A DNA stretch of 64,000 nt from Polymorphobacter multimanifer (lineage in GTDB: Bacteria; Pseudomonadota; Alphaproteobacteria; Sphingomonadales; Sphingomonadaceae). Each line of letters begins with the position of its first letter. The first letter of the stretch is position 1. Shown piece after piece: positions 29,544-39,649 of the stretch. Position numbers and translations under genes: made by a program. The notes beneath the pieces were generated by a model. That model was given only the letters and a program-made list of their open reading frames with translations. It was not told the DNA's origin and ran no database searches. The stretch is from the NCBI RefSeq assembly GCF_014205635.1, contig NZ_JACIIV010000013.1, positions 1 through 64,000 on the forward strand, given 5' to 3'.

Positions 29544-30059
29544 TCAGGCGTCGTCGCTGACGTCGGCTTCGATATTGACCGTCGTCTCGGCGAGCTTGGT
29601 CATGTATTCGTCGCTGTTGTAGATTTCGTCGGTGATTTCGGCGAGCTGCTCATGCGCGTCGTCGAGGCCGAGCGTGCGGGCGTAGGAGGCGGCGGTGCCG
29701 AAACCGGCGATGCCGTAGTGGCTCATCCGCTGATACTGCGCGATGATGAGCGCATCGAGCACCGGGCCTTCTTCGGGGGCATCGCTGCCGGTGGTGTGCT
29801 TGAGCGCTTCGGCTGCGAGGCCTTCCATGCCCTTGCAATGCTCCTTCTTGACCTTTTCACCCAGGTCTTCGAGCAGCGACTGCAGCGTTTCGGTGTGCTT
29901 CTCGATGCCGGCCTGCGACTCGTCGAGCATGTCCTTCAGGTCTTCGTCACTGGCCTTGGCGGCCATCTTCTTGACCGTGCGCTGCATCTGGTCATTTGCC
30001 GACCACAGGTCGGCGAGTTCCTCGGCGAGAAGGTCGTGGAGGCTGGATGGTGCTGACAT
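29544..30059 (-). CDS. DUF892 ferritin-like protein (YciE/YciF type)
   Basis: 171 residues, almost all helical, with the family order LLAEELADLWSANDQM at the N terminus and paired E/H ligands (GIEKHTETLQ, ISQYQRMSHYG-like segment, AHEQLAEI). These ferritin-like stress proteins may bind a di-iron site. Start ATG 30059 has a GGAG ribosome site. Expression in stress is known for relatives but nothing here shows its control. Confidence 0.8.
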   Translation of the reverse strand: MSAPSSLHDLLAEELADLWSANDQMQRTVKKMAAKASDEDLKDMLDESQAGIEKHTETLQSLLEDLGEKVKKEHCKGMEGLAAEALKHTTGSDAPEEGPVLDALIIAQYQRMSHYGIAGFGTAASYARTLGLDDAHEQLAEITDEIYNSDEYMTKLAETTVNIEADVSDDA

Positions 30060-30126
30060 TTCGGTTCTCCGCTGCGGCCCCAATGCCGCTTCGGTCCACC
30101 AACCGCTGCGCTGCGCCGAAGTTCCC

Positions 30127-31380
30127 TCAAATGCGCTCGATGATCACCGCCGGGGCCATGCCGCCGGCGGCGCACATCGTCACCAGCCCCCGCTTGAGAT
30201 CGCGCCGCTCGAGCTCGTCGAGAACGGTGCCGATGAGGATGGCGCCGGTGGCGCCGATGGGGTGGCCAAGCGCGATCGACCCGCCGTTGACGTTGACCTT
30301 GTCGCGGTCCAGCCGGAGATGGCGGATGAACTTTTCCGCGACCACGGCAAAGGCCTCGTTGATCTCCCACAGGTCGATGTCGTCCACGGTGAGGCCGGCC
30401 TTTTCGAGCACTTTCCGCGCTGCCGGCACCGGGGCATTGAGCATCAGCGTCGGGCAATCGCCCATGTTGGCCATGGCGACGATACGGCCGCGCGGCTTGA
30501 GGCCATGCTTTTCGGCATAGGCCTTGGAGGTGAGCAGCAGCGCCGCGGCGCCATCGACCACGCCCGAGGAATTGCCGGCGTGGTGAAAATGCTCGATCTT
30601 CAGCTCCGGATAGCGGCGGTTGATGAGCGCGCGGAACGTCGTGCCGTCAGCATCGATCGGCATGTCGGCAATCATCTGGAACGCCGGCTTGAGCCCGGCC
30701 AGGCCTTCGGCGGTGGTTTCCGGGCGGGGATATTCCTCGCGGTCGAGCGCGACCGAGCCATCCTCGTTCAGCACCGGCACCACCGAGCGTCCGAAACGCC
30801 CCTCGTCGATGGCAGCGGCAGCGCGCTTCTGGCTCTCGAGGCCAAGCGCATCGAGATCGGCACGGCTGATGCCTTCCATGGTGGCAATGGCATCGCCGCA
30901 CACGCCCTGGTGCGATTGGGGGTGCAACGCCTGCAGATGCTTGTTGCCCGAGCCCATCATCATCGGCGGGCGGCCGGCGGCCATGTCCTCGGCGGCCATG
31001 GCAGATGTGAGGCTCATCATCTCGGTGCCGCCGGCGATGAGCGCGTCTTCCATGCCGCTCATCACCTGGGCCGCGGCGAGATTGACCGCGGTGATGCCAC
31101 CGCCGCAGAAGCGATCGAGCGTCATGCCGCTGGCCCGGATATCAAAACCCGCATCGAGCGCTGCCATGCGCCCCAGATCGCCGGCCTGCGGGCCCCGTTG
31201 GCTGCTGGTGGACCAGATGATGTCGTCGATGGTGGCGGTGTCGATGCCGTTGCGGTCTCGCAAGGCTGCCAGCACGGTGGCGGCGAGGTGCTGCGGGTGC
31301 AGATGGCTCAATGCCCCCTTGCCCGGCTTGCCGACCCCGCGCGGGGTGCGGACGGCGTCGATGATATAGGCTTCAGGCAT
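30127..31380 (-). CDS. Acetyl-CoA acetyltransferase (thiolase)
   Basis: 417-residue thiolase. The nucleophilic Cys is in DRFCGGGITAVNLAAAQVM, the second catalytic region is NVNGGSIALGHPIGATGA and the C-terminal Cys is in VTMCAAGGMAPAVII. It could condense acetyl-CoA or cleave 3-ketoacyl-CoA in fatty-acid degradation. Start ATG 31380 is preceded by GGGAG. No partner beta-oxidation genes adjoin. Confidence 0.88.
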   Translation of the reverse strand: MPEAYIIDAVRTPRGVGKPGKGALSHLHPQHLAATVLAALRDRNGIDTATIDDIIWSTSSQRGPQAGDLGRMAALDAGFDIRASGMTLDRFCGGGITAVNLAAAQVMSGMEDALIAGGTEMMSLTSAMAAEDMAAGRPPMMMGSGNKHLQALHPQSHQGVCGDAIATMEGISRADLDALGLESQKRAAAAIDEGRFGRSVVPVLNEDGSVALDREEYPRPETTAEGLAGLKPAFQMIADMPIDADGTTFRALINRRYPELKIEHFHHAGNSSGVVDGAAALLLTSKAYAEKHGLKPRGRIVAMANMGDCPTLMLNAPVPAARKVLEKAGLTVDDIDLWEINEAFAVVAEKFIRHLRLDRDKVNVNGGSIALGHPIGATGAILIGTVLDELERRDLKRGLVTMCAAGGMAPAVIIERI

Positions 31381-31532
31381 GGTGAGGCTCCCTCTTGGCG
31401 CCAACATCGCACCCGCCACCGCGGCGCGCACCCCCCTCATTTGAAGGGCTCGCAGCCACCATCCAATGTTTCAGTCCTGTAACCACTCTCGCATTGAAAT
31501 TCCCTGGGCCGGGGTTCATCCCACGGGGAACA

Positions 31533-33518
31533 ATGGGGGTTGGGAACATCATGATGCCGTTAGCCGGCCGCGCGCTTGCAGCAGCGCTGCTCGTTGCCAG
31601 CCCGGCGGCTGCCCAGCGTGCCGGGGAGAACATCCTGACCAGTGCCGCCGATGCCTTTGGCACATCGCTGGGGCGCGACAATTTCGGCCTCTACACCACC
31701 ACCAGCGTCCGCGGTTTCTCCCCGACGCAGGCGGGCAACAACCGCATTCTGGGGCTGTATTTCGATCAGCTCGGCGGCGTGACGCGCGGCATCCGCCAGG
31801 GTGCCAGCGTGAAGGTGGGACTGAGCACGCTGGCAACCCCCTTCCCGGCGCCCACCGGCATCGTCGACACGCAGGTGCGGGTACCGGGCGAGCTGGGGCT
31901 GGGCAGCACCACCATCGGGCTGCAGGAGAACTGGAAGGCCAATTACGAGATCGAAAAGGAGCTGCGGTTCGGCGAGCGTGCCGCGATCACGTTCGGCGGG
32001 CTCGCCGAATATCGCAACATCGTCAATGGAGACCCCGGGAGGCTATGGGGCGTTGGTGCCACCGGCCGGTTTCGCCCCGTCGCTGGTGTGGAGATCATCC
32101 CGTTTCTGGGAACGTTCAGCCGCTACAAGGAATTCAGCGGAGCGCGCTGGTTCACCCGTGACCGCGAGCAGCCGCGCCAGCAGGTGGACAGAAACCGCAT
32201 CATCGGACCGACATGGGCGGATGACGGCGAGACCTCCACCAACGGCGGCGTGGTGACGCGCATCCGGCCGACGTCCGACCTCGACATCGACATCGGCCTG
32301 TTCCGTGCGGTGCAGATCCGCCAATCATCCAACTCGACGCTGGTGCGCGATATCGATGCCGAGGGTTTTGGCCAGCGGATCGTCATCTCCGATCCGCGCC
32401 AGCTTCGCACCTCCTGGTCGGGCGAGCTGCGGTTGGCGCGGCGGTTCGTCACCGGCAATCTCGCGCACACCGTGCTCGCCTCGGTGCGGGGACGCGAGGT
32501 CGATGCCCGGATCGGCGGCAATGCCCGGGTCGATCTCGGTCGCTCATTCCTCAACGACCGGATCGATGTCCCGCGCCCGGCCTTCGCTTTCGGGCCCACG
32601 ACGAGCGACAAGGTGAGCCAGCGCATCTACGGGGTCGGGTATCAGGGCAAATGGGGCACGATCGCCGAACTGGCAGCGGGCGTGCAGTACAACGACTATC
32701 GCAAGCGTATCGATGCGCCCGGCCAGCCGCTGGTGCTGCTCGAAGACAAGCCGGTGCAGTTCAACGGGATCGCCGCGGTCAATGTGTCTTCGAAGCTCGC
32801 GGTCTATGGCGCCTTCACCCAGGGGCTTGAAGAGACCGGCGCCGCGCCGCCCGAGGCCGTCAACCGCAACGACTTGCTGCCGGCGCAGCGCACCCAGCAG
32901 GTCGAGGCCGGGTTGCGCCTGAGATTGCCGGCCAACCTCACCCTCAACACAGCCGTGTTCAAGATCGAGAAGCCGTTGATCGCGCTCGACGACCAGCTTT
33001 TCTTCCGGCCGCGGGGCACGCTCTTCCACAAGGGATGGGAAGCTTCGCTGGCAGGCAATCCCATGCCGGGCCTGACGATTCTGGTCGGCGGGTTGCTGCT
33101 CGATGCCGGCAACACCGGCGAGGAAGTGAATGTCGGACAGTTCGCCTGCCAGGGACCGAGCGCGGGCCTTGTGCCGGGCTGCGGGCTCGGGCGGCGACCG
33201 GTCGGCCGGTCGCCGGTGTCGGGACGGCTGGCGGTCAACTGGCGGCCCGACCAGGGCAAGAGCCGCTGGTCATTCGACCTGGTTGTGGAGGGCAACAGCC
33301 CGCAGCAGGCGACCCGCGACAATCTGGTGACGAGCGTCGCCGGCGTCGATATCGACCTCGGGATGCGTTACCGCTTCAAGGTCGGGGAGAATGCCGCGGT
33401 GTTCCGGCTGGCGGTCAACGACCTGACCAACGCCTATCGCTGGACGGTTGCGGGCGACGGCGCATGGGCGCCCAACACGCCGCGCTCGGTGCTGGCATTC
33501 GTCACCGTCGACATCTGA
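31533..33518 (+). CDS. TonB-dependent outer-membrane receptor
   Basis: 661 residues. Signal peptide (MMPLAGRALAAALLVASPAAAQ), a plug with TTTSVRGFSPTQAGNNRILGLYFDQ, then a large beta barrel ending in a C-terminal hydrophobic strand (LAFVTVDI). No clear TonB box is seen, so its energy coupling is uncertain. Substrate unknown; resemblance to siderophore receptors is only general. Start at 31533 (GGGGAA upstream) or at 31551. Confidence 0.8.
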   Translation: MGVGNIMMPLAGRALAAALLVASPAAAQRAGENILTSAADAFGTSLGRDNFGLYTTTSVRGFSPTQAGNNRILGLYFDQLGGVTRGIRQGASVKVGLSTLATPFPAPTGIVDTQVRVPGELGLGSTTIGLQENWKANYEIEKELRFGERAAITFGGLAEYRNIVNGDPGRLWGVGATGRFRPVAGVEIIPFLGTFSRYKEFSGARWFTRDREQPRQQVDRNRIIGPTWADDGETSTNGGVVTRIRPTSDLDIDIGLFRAVQIRQSSNSTLVRDIDAEGFGQRIVISDPRQLRTSWSGELRLARRFVTGNLAHTVLASVRGREVDARIGGNARVDLGRSFLNDRIDVPRPAFAFGPTTSDKVSQRIYGVGYQGKWGTIAELAAGVQYNDYRKRIDAPGQPLVLLEDKPVQFNGIAAVNVSSKLAVYGAFTQGLEETGAAPPEAVNRNDLLPAQRTQQVEAGLRLRLPANLTLNTAVFKIEKPLIALDDQLFFRPRGTLFHKGWEASLAGNPMPGLTILVGGLLLDAGNTGEEVNVGQFACQGPSAGLVPGCGLGRRPVGRSPVSGRLAVNWRPDQGKSRWSFDLVVEGNSPQQATRDNLVTSVAGVDIDLGMRYRFKVGENAAVFRLAVNDLTNAYRWTVAGDGAWAPNTPRSVLAFVTVDI

Positions 33519-33528
33519 GGCTGTGTCA

Positions 33529-34500
33529 TCATTCGCGGCCGTGCGGGGCATCCCAGTCGAGCAAAGGCCCGGCGGGCACGATTCCGGTCGGGTTGATGGT
33601 GGGATGGCTCTCGTAATAATGCCGCTTGGCGTGCTCGAAGTTGGTGGTGCTGCCGAAGCCGGGGGTCTGGTAGAGGTCGCGGGCATAGGCCCAGAGTGCG
33701 GGATAGTCGCTGATACGCCGCAGATTGCACTTGAAGTGGCCGTGATAGACAATATCGAAACGCGCCAGCGTGGTGTAGAGGCGGATATCGGCCTCGGTCA
33801 GCCGGTCGCCAACCAGAAACCGTGACGTTGCCAGCCTGGTTTCGAGCCAGTCGAGCGTGTCGAACAGCGGGTGGACGGCTTCTTCATACGCCTCCTGCCC
33901 GGTGGCGAAGCCGGCCTTGTAGACGCCGTTGTTGAGCGTGTCGTAAACCCGGTCATTGACCTCGTCGATCTCGGTGCGGAGGTCGGCGGGGTAAAAGTCA
34001 CCCGGCCTTGCACCGACGTCATCGAAGGCGGTGCCGAGCATCCGGATGATCTCCGACGACTCGTTGTTGACGATCATGGCCTGCTGCTTGTCCCACAGGA
34101 TCGGCACGGTGACGCGCCCCGAATAGCCGGGGTCGACCGCCGTATAGACCTGGTGCAGATAATCGGCGTTGTTGATCGGATCGGCCACCACGCCGGGCCC
34201 GTCCTCGAAGGTCCAGCCGTGTTCGCGCATCCGCCAGTGGACGATCGACACCGGGATCGCGTCTTCAAGGCCCTTCAGCGCTCGCATGATGAGCGTGCGC
34301 TGGGCCCAGGGGCAGGCAAGACTGACATAGAGATGATAGCGTCCGGGCTCGGCCTTGAAACCGCTGTCGCCGGTCGGGCCAGCGGCACCATCGGGCGTCA
34401 CCCAATTGCGGAACTGCGCGTCGGAGCGGACGAACCGCCCGTCCGATTCATCGGTATCATACCATTTGTCGTGCCACGCGCCGTCTACCAACAATCCCAT
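33529..34500 (-). CDS. Glutathionyl-hydroquinone reductase (Xi-class GST)
   Basis: 323 residues. The active-site CPWAQRT segment (in LACPWAQRTLIMRALKGLE) has the catalytic Cys, and the GST C-terminal domain follows, with the family ending TNFEHAKRHYYESHPTINPTGIVP. These enzymes remove glutathione from glutathionyl-quinones (PcpF/YqjG/EcmB-like). Start ATG 34500 has AAGGGA upstream. Next to a tRNA gene. Confidence 0.9.
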   Translation of the reverse strand: MGLLVDGAWHDKWYDTDESDGRFVRSDAQFRNWVTPDGAAGPTGDSGFKAEPGRYHLYVSLACPWAQRTLIMRALKGLEDAIPVSIVHWRMREHGWTFEDGPGVVADPINNADYLHQVYTAVDPGYSGRVTVPILWDKQQAMIVNNESSEIIRMLGTAFDDVGARPGDFYPADLRTEIDEVNDRVYDTLNNGVYKAGFATGQEAYEEAVHPLFDTLDWLETRLATSRFLVGDRLTEADIRLYTTLARFDIVYHGHFKCNLRRISDYPALWAYARDLYQTPGFGSTTNFEHAKRHYYESHPTINPTGIVPAGPLLDWDAPHGRE

Positions 34501-34567
34501 GACGGGTCCCTTGCATTGTTTCTGCTTGCGGGAACCAACGGGAAAAGCTGCCACGGGTTGCAACCGA

Positions 34568-34642
34568 TGGTGATCCCTACGGGAATCGAACCCGTGCTTT
34601 CGCCGTGAGAGGGCGACGTCCTGACCGCTAGACGAAGGGACC
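34568..34642 (-). tRNA. tRNA-Glu (anticodon CTC)
   Basis: Minus-strand cloverleaf of 75 bases. Acceptor stem GGTCCCT / AGGGATC, T-arm GGGTTCGATTCCC, and an anticodon stem CGCC/GGCG with loop CTCTCAC, giving anticodon CTC, reading GAG. The 3' CCA is encoded. GAG is the favoured Glu codon in such GC-rich genomes. I saw no att-like duplication around it. Confidence 0.93.
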
Positions 34643-34681
34643 GCAGCGGGAAGCGGCGTTTCGCGCTTCAGGCCCCTAAAG

Positions 34682-36055
34682 TCAAGCGGCGCGCGCCGGC
34701 CGGGCTTCGCGCTCGGCTTTGATTGCCTCGGCGAGCAGGAAGGCGAGTTCGATCGCCTGGCTGGCGTTGAGGCGCGGATCGCACTGGGTTTCGTAGCGTG
34801 CCGAAAGCCCTTCGTCGGTGATGGCGATGGCGCCGCCGGTGCATTCGGTGACGTCGAGGCCGGTCATCTCGATATGAACGCCGCCGGCATGCGTGCCCTC
34901 GGCGCGGTGGACGGCGAAAAAGCCCTTCACTTCGGCAAGGATGCGCTCGAACGGGCGGGTCTTGAGACCGCCGGCGGCCTTCACGGTGTTGCCGTGCATC
35001 GGGTCGCACGACCAGATGACCTTGCGGCCCTCGCGCTCGACGGCGCGGATGAGGCGCGGCAGGTGCGCCTCCACCTTGTCATGGCCGAAGCGGGTGATGA
35101 GGGTGAGACGGCCGGGCACATTGCCGGGATTGAGGGTGTCGATCAGCCGGAGCAGATCGTCGGGATCGAGGCTGGGGCCACATTTGAGGCCGAGCGGATT
35201 GCCGACGCCGCGCAGGAACTCGACATGCGCCGAGCCGGGGAAGCGCGTGCGATCACCGATCCAGAGCATGTGCGCCGAGGTGTCGTACCAATCGCCGGTC
35301 AGGCTGTCTTGCCGGGTCATCGCCTGCTCATAGCCGAGCAGCAGCGCCTCGTGGCTGGTGAAGAAGCTGGTGCCCTTCAGCTGCGGCACGGTCTCGGGCG
35401 AGATTCCGCAGGCGGCCATGAAATCGAGCGATTCCCCGATCCGGTCGGCAAGTGCTCGATACTGGTCCGACCAGAGCGAGCGGCCGGTGAAATCGAGGTT
35501 CCACTTGTGGACCTGATGGAGGTTGGCATAGCCGCCGCTGGCAAACGCCCGCAGCAGGTTGAGCGTGCTCGCCGCCTGCAGATAGCCGCGCAGCATGCGC
35601 TTGGGATCGGGCGTGCGCGCTTCGGGCGTGAACGCCATGTCGTTGACATTGTCCCCGCGGTAGCTCGGCAGGCTGACGCCGTTCACTTCCTCGAAGTCGC
35701 CCGAGCGCGGCTTGGCGAACTGGCCGGCCATGCGGCCCACCTTCACCACCGGCAGCTTGGAGGCGAAGGTGAGGACGACCGCCATCTGCAGCAGCACGCG
35801 GAAGGTATCGCGGATGGTGTTGGGGTGGAAATCGGCGAAGCTCTCGGCGCAGTCCCCGCCCTGGAGCAGGAAAGCCTTGCCCGCCTCGACATCGGCAAGT
35901 GCTGTGGTCAGATCACGCGCCTCGCCGGCGAACACCAGCGGCGGATAGGATTTGATCTCGGCTTCCACCGCGGCCGCGGCAGCGGCATCGGGGTAGCTGG
36001 GAAGCTGGCGGGCTTCATGGTGGCGCCAGCTTTCGGGGGTCCAGGCGGTGTTCAT
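34682..36055 (-). CDS. aroG: Class II (plant-type) DAHP synthase
   Basis: 457-residue 3-deoxy-7-phosphoheptulonate synthase, first step of the shikimate pathway, condensing PEP and erythrose-4-phosphate. Seen: [11 protein letters not shown] near residue 60, [14 protein letters not shown] (PEP site), SCDPMHGNT and GGVHIEMTG, all characteristic of the class II family. Start at 36055 ([10 protein letters not shown]); an upstream Met belongs to shadow frame. Confidence 0.93.
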   Translation of the reverse strand: MNTAWTPESWRHHEARQLPSYPDAAAAAAVEAEIKSYPPLVFAGEARDLTTALADVEAGKAFLLQGGDCAESFADFHPNTIRDTFRVLLQMAVVLTFASKLPVVKVGRMAGQFAKPRSGDFEEVNGVSLPSYRGDNVNDMAFTPEARTPDPKRMLRGYLQAASTLNLLRAFASGGYANLHQVHKWNLDFTGRSLWSDQYRALADRIGESLDFMAACGISPETVPQLKGTSFFTSHEALLLGYEQAMTRQDSLTGDWYDTSAHMLWIGDRTRFPGSAHVEFLRGVGNPLGLKCGPSLDPDDLLRLIDTLNPGNVPGRLTLITRFGHDKVEAHLPRLIRAVEREGRKVIWSCDPMHGNTVKAAGGLKTRPFERILAEVKGFFAVHRAEGTHAGGVHIEMTGLDVTECTGGAIAITDEGLSARYETQCDPRLNASQAIELAFLLAEAIKAEREARPARAA

Positions 36056-36104
36056 GGCGCGGTCTTTGCCTTTTCGGGTGCGGTTGCGCAAGCGGGGGCC
36101 GCTT

Positions 36105-37445
36105 CTAGCGCATGAGGACCAGCTCTTCCGACATGGTGGGGTGGAGGGCGATGGTATCGTCGAACTGTGCCTTGGTGAGCCCGGCCTTGATGGCGATGGC
36201 GACGGCCTGCAGGATTTCGGGCGCATCCGGCCCGATCATGTGCGCACCCACCACCTTGTCGTCGCTGGGGTTGACCACGAGCTTGTAGAGGGCGCGTTCG
36301 TTGCGCCCCGCCAGCACGTTGCGCATCGGGCGGAAGTCGCTGGTGAAGACCCTGGCGCTGCCGAAGGCGTTGCGCGCCTCGGCCTCGGTCATGCCCACCG
36401 AGCCCAGCGGCGGGTTGCTGAACACGGCGCTGGGGATGCACCGATAGTCGACGCGCCACGGCTTGTTGCCGAACACGCTGTCGGCAAAGGCATGGCCCTC
36501 GCGGATGGCGATCGGGGTGAGCTGGACGCGGTTGGTGACGTCGCCGACGGCATGGATGTGCGGGACGTTGGTGCGGCTGTCCTCATCGACGACGATCGCG
36601 CCGATCGAGCCGGTCTCCACACCGGCAGCCTCGAGGCCCAGGCCTTCGGTGTTGGGCACCCGGCCGACGGCCCAGAGCAGCTGGTCCGCCTCTTCTTCAC
36701 TATCGTCGTGATAATGGACGCGCACCCCGGTCTCGGTCTTATCGACGTGCTTGATGAGGGTGTTGAACTTGAAGCCAAGCCCCTTGGCAAGGGAGATGGT
36801 GAGCAGCCGGTCCCGAAGGGCGGGCTCCCATTCGCGCAGGATCGTGTCGGACCGATTAAGGAGCGTGACCTTGGTGCCGAACTCGTGGAAGACACCGGCG
36901 AATTCGTTGGCGATATAGCCGCCACCGGCGATGAGCATCGACTTGGGCAGCGTTTCCAGATGGAAGATCTCGTTGGAGGTAATGCCATGCTCGGCACCCG
37001 GCACATCGGGGACGGCGGGGCGGGCACCGGTGGCGATGAGGAAGCGGGCGGCGGTGATGCGCTTGCCATCGACCTCGACGGTGTGCGGATCGATGAAGCG
37101 GGCGTGGCCGTTGAGCACGGTGACCTTGTTGTTTTCCAGTGTGTTGCCATAGAGGCCGTTGAGGCGATCGACTTCGGCGAGCACATTGTCCCTGAGCGTC
37201 GGCCAGTCGAAGCTGCGCTCATCGACCTGCCAGCCGAAGCGCTGGGCATCGACGAGGTCCTCGGCGAAATGGGCACCATAGACGAGCAGCTTCTTGGGCA
37301 CGCAGCCGCGGATGACGCAGGTGCCGCCGACGCGATACTCCTCGGCCACCGCCACCCGGGCCCCATGCCCGGCAGCGATCCGGGCTGCTCGCACGCCGCC
37401 CGAGCCGGCGCCGATGACGAACAGATCATAATCATATTCGGACAT
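36105..37445 (-). CDS. gor: Glutathione-disulfide reductase
   Basis: 446-residue flavoprotein reducing glutathione disulfide with NADPH. N-terminal FAD site [14 protein letters not shown], redox disulfide [13 protein letters not shown] (Cys43/Cys48), NAD(P) site [14 protein letters not shown], and the catalytic C-terminal HPTMSEE. Start ATG 37445 ([10 protein letters not shown]). With glutathionyl-hydroquinone reductase nearby it indicates an active glutathione system. Confidence 0.94.
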   Translation of the reverse strand: MSEYDYDLFVIGAGSGGVRAARIAAGHGARVAVAEEYRVGGTCVIRGCVPKKLLVYGAHFAEDLVDAQRFGWQVDERSFDWPTLRDNVLAEVDRLNGLYGNTLENNKVTVLNGHARFIDPHTVEVDGKRITAARFLIATGARPAVPDVPGAEHGITSNEIFHLETLPKSMLIAGGGYIANEFAGVFHEFGTKVTLLNRSDTILREWEPALRDRLLTISLAKGLGFKFNTLIKHVDKTETGVRVHYHDDSEEEADQLLWAVGRVPNTEGLGLEAAGVETGSIGAIVVDEDSRTNVPHIHAVGDVTNRVQLTPIAIREGHAFADSVFGNKPWRVDYRCIPSAVFSNPPLGSVGMTEAEARNAFGSARVFTSDFRPMRNVLAGRNERALYKLVVNPSDDKVVGAHMIGPDAPEILQAVAIAIKAGLTKAQFDDTIALHPTMSEELVLMR

Positions 37446-37539
37446 GCTGATGGTCTCTTGTTGCCTTGCCGGGAGGGATAGGGGCTGGGCGCCGGCAACG
37501 CCAATCGAAAGTCCCGATGGCAGCCATCGACCGCACCCC

Positions 37540-38343
37540 TCAGCCGAGCTGCAGCAGCACCGCCCCCGCCAGCACGCCGATCCACAGGCCGGTGAGCAGC
37601 AGAAGATTGCGGCTGAAGGTGGCCTCGTCGGCCTTGTGGCCGTGCATCGCCTGCACCGCCAGCATGTCGCCGCCGCCGCCGGCTGCCGCCAGCAGCGTGA
37701 AGGTGGCGTTGGACAGGCGACGGTGGCGGCGCTGCTGCTGGGGCGGGCTGCGGGCGATGCCGAGATCATGCGCCATCAGGGCGAAGCCGAGCAGATTGAC
37801 GCCGGCAAACAGCAGCAGCGCCGCCGGCAGCAGCCAGGGGGGCAAAGGCGAGCCGGGGGTGGCATCGGGAGGAGCGAAGTAGCGCCTGGTGCGATCGGGC
37901 TTGCGCACGACCTCAGGGGCTTCGGCATTGGCTGCGGGTGCTGCGACGGGCGCCGGATCGACGGCGGCCACCTGGACGCCACGGTCGCAGTTCAGTCGTC
38001 CGTAGCGCTCGACCGCATGGCCGGCTTCGACCATGGCGCAGCCGAGATCGATCTCATCGGCGACGCATCGAGCCACGACGCGTCCATAGCGATCGACGTC
38101 CTTTTCTTCGCAGCGCACATCGCGGTCTTGTGTCAGGCTGCGAAGATAGTCGCGTGCGGCATATGGGTTGCCGGGCGTGCACTGGCGGCCGGGGCGGCAG
38201 GCGCCGGGCATTTCGGGGGCATCGATGCCGTGCATCCGCATGGCCCGCTCCTGGCCCATGCAGCGGATGGCATCGCCATCATGATGGGTGGGGCGCTCGC
38301 AGGCGAATACCAGAGCTGCTGCCAGGGGGATCAGCAGCGACAT
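37540..38343 (-). CDS. SNase-like nuclease fused to DUF1294-like membrane domain
   Basis: 267 residues. The N-terminal half is a secreted or membrane-tethered thermonuclease-like (SNase) domain: signal-like start, HHDGDAIRC, MRMHGIDAPEM (Arg and Glu of the active site) and DRYGRVVARC (second Arg). The C-terminal part (about 165-267) has hydrophobic segments and the LSNATFTLLAAAGGGGDMLA ... HKADEATFSRNLLL pattern of DUF1294. A Pro/Ala linker joins them. Fusion makes a nuclease anchored to the membrane; whether it works on DNA is inferred. Confidence 0.7.
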   Translation of the reverse strand: MSLLIPLAAALVFACERPTHHDGDAIRCMGQERAMRMHGIDAPEMPGACRPGRQCTPGNPYAARDYLRSLTQDRDVRCEEKDVDRYGRVVARCVADEIDLGCAMVEAGHAVERYGRLNCDRGVQVAAVDPAPVAAPAANAEAPEVVRKPDRTRRYFAPPDATPGSPLPPWLLPAALLLFAGVNLLGFALMAHDLGIARSPPQQQRRHRRLSNATFTLLAAAGGGGDMLAVQAMHGHKADEATFSRNLLLLTGLWIGVLAGAVLLQLG

Positions 38344-38347
38344 GCTG

Positions 38348-39637
38348 TCAATCGAGGAAGGGATCGCGGACCAGGATGGTGTCCTCGCGCTCGGGGCTGG
38401 TGCTGACCAGCGTCACCGGGCATTCGGTCAGCTCCTCGATGCGGCGGATGTACTTGATCGCCTGCGCCGGGAGATCGGCCCAGCGCCGGGCACCCGCTGT
38501 CGACTGGGTCCAGCCTTCGAAAATCTCGTAGATGGGCTCGACCCGGGCCTGATCATGGGCATGTGCGGGGAAATGGTCGAGCGTTGCGCCATCGAGGCGG
38601 TAGCCGGTGCAGATCTGCAGGGTTTCGAAGCCATCGAGAACATCGAGCTTGGTGAGCGCGATGCCGGTGATGCCCGAAGTGGCGATCGCCTGGCGGACGA
38701 GCACTGCATCGAACCAGCCGCAGCGGCGCTTGCGCCCGGTGACGGTGCCGAACTCATGGCCGCGTACCCCAAGCTTCTCGCCGGTCGCATTGTCCTGCTC
38801 GGTGGGGAAAGGGCCGCTGCCGACACGGGTGGTATAGGCCTTGGTGATGCCGAGCACATTGCCCATGGCGCCCGGGCCAAGCCCGGAGCCGCTTGCCGCC
38901 TGCCCTGCGACAACGTTGGACGAGGTGACGAAGGGGTAGGTGCCATGATCGACATCGAGCAGGACGCCTTGCGCGCCTTCGAACAGGATGCGCTTCCTTG
39001 TGGTGCGCGCCTCGGCCAGAACCTTCCATACCGGCTGGACATAGGGCAGCACATGCGGTGCGATTTCGGCCAGCTGGGCGAGCAGCTCGGCGCGGTCCAC
39101 CGCTTCGATGCCGAAGCCGGTGCGCAGGGCATTGTGGTGCGCCAGCAGCCGATCGAGCTGGGCTTCGAGCTTGTCCAGATGCGCCAGATCGCAGACGCGC
39201 AGCGCCCGGCGGCCGACCTTGTCTTCATAGGCCGGGCCGATGCCGCGCCTGGTGGTGCCGATCTTGCCGGCGCCCATCGCATCCTCGCGCAGCGCATCGA
39301 GGTCGCGGTGGAGTGGCAGGATGAGCGGGCATTGCTCGGCAATGGCGAGGTTTTCGGGCGTGATCGTCACCCCCTGCCCACGCAGCTTCTCGACTTCGGC
39401 CTTGAAGTGCCAGGGATCGAACACCACGCCATTGCCGATGATGCTGAGCGTGCCGCGCACGATTCCGCTGGGGAGCAGGCTGAGCTTGTAGGTCTGGTTG
39501 CCGACGACGAGCGTGTGGCCGGCGTTGTGGCCGCCCTGGAAGCGCACCACGACATCGGCGCGCTCCGAGAGCCAGTCGACGATCTTGCCCTTGCCTTCAT
39601 CGCCCCATTGGCTGCCGATGACGGTGACATTTGGCAT
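38348..39637 (-). CDS. purA: Adenylosuccinate synthetase
   Basis: 429-residue GTP-dependent enzyme making adenylosuccinate from IMP and aspartate. [16 protein letters not shown] at the N terminus, [11 protein letters not shown], and the GTP-site region [16 protein letters not shown] segment ([11 protein letters not shown]) are present. It starts 12 bases after the hisZ stop, a neighbour order common in sphingomonads. Confidence 0.96.
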   Translation of the reverse strand: MPNVTVIGSQWGDEGKGKIVDWLSERADVVVRFQGGHNAGHTLVVGNQTYKLSLLPSGIVRGTLSIIGNGVVFDPWHFKAEVEKLRGQGVTITPENLAIAEQCPLILPLHRDLDALREDAMGAGKIGTTRRGIGPAYEDKVGRRALRVCDLAHLDKLEAQLDRLLAHHNALRTGFGIEAVDRAELLAQLAEIAPHVLPYVQPVWKVLAEARTTRKRILFEGAQGVLLDVDHGTYPFVTSSNVVAGQAASGSGLGPGAMGNVLGITKAYTTRVGSGPFPTEQDNATGEKLGVRGHEFGTVTGRKRRCGWFDAVLVRQAIATSGITGIALTKLDVLDGFETLQICTGYRLDGATLDHFPAHAHDQARVEPIYEIFEGWTQSTAGARRWADLPAQAIKYIRRIEELTECPVTLVSTSPEREDTILVRDPFLD

Positions 39638-39649
39638 GTGTGGCGGTCC

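Noticed and set aside
34568..34642. tRNA-Glu as an integration site
   Set aside because: No integrase gene and no duplicated tRNA 3' end were seen on either side.
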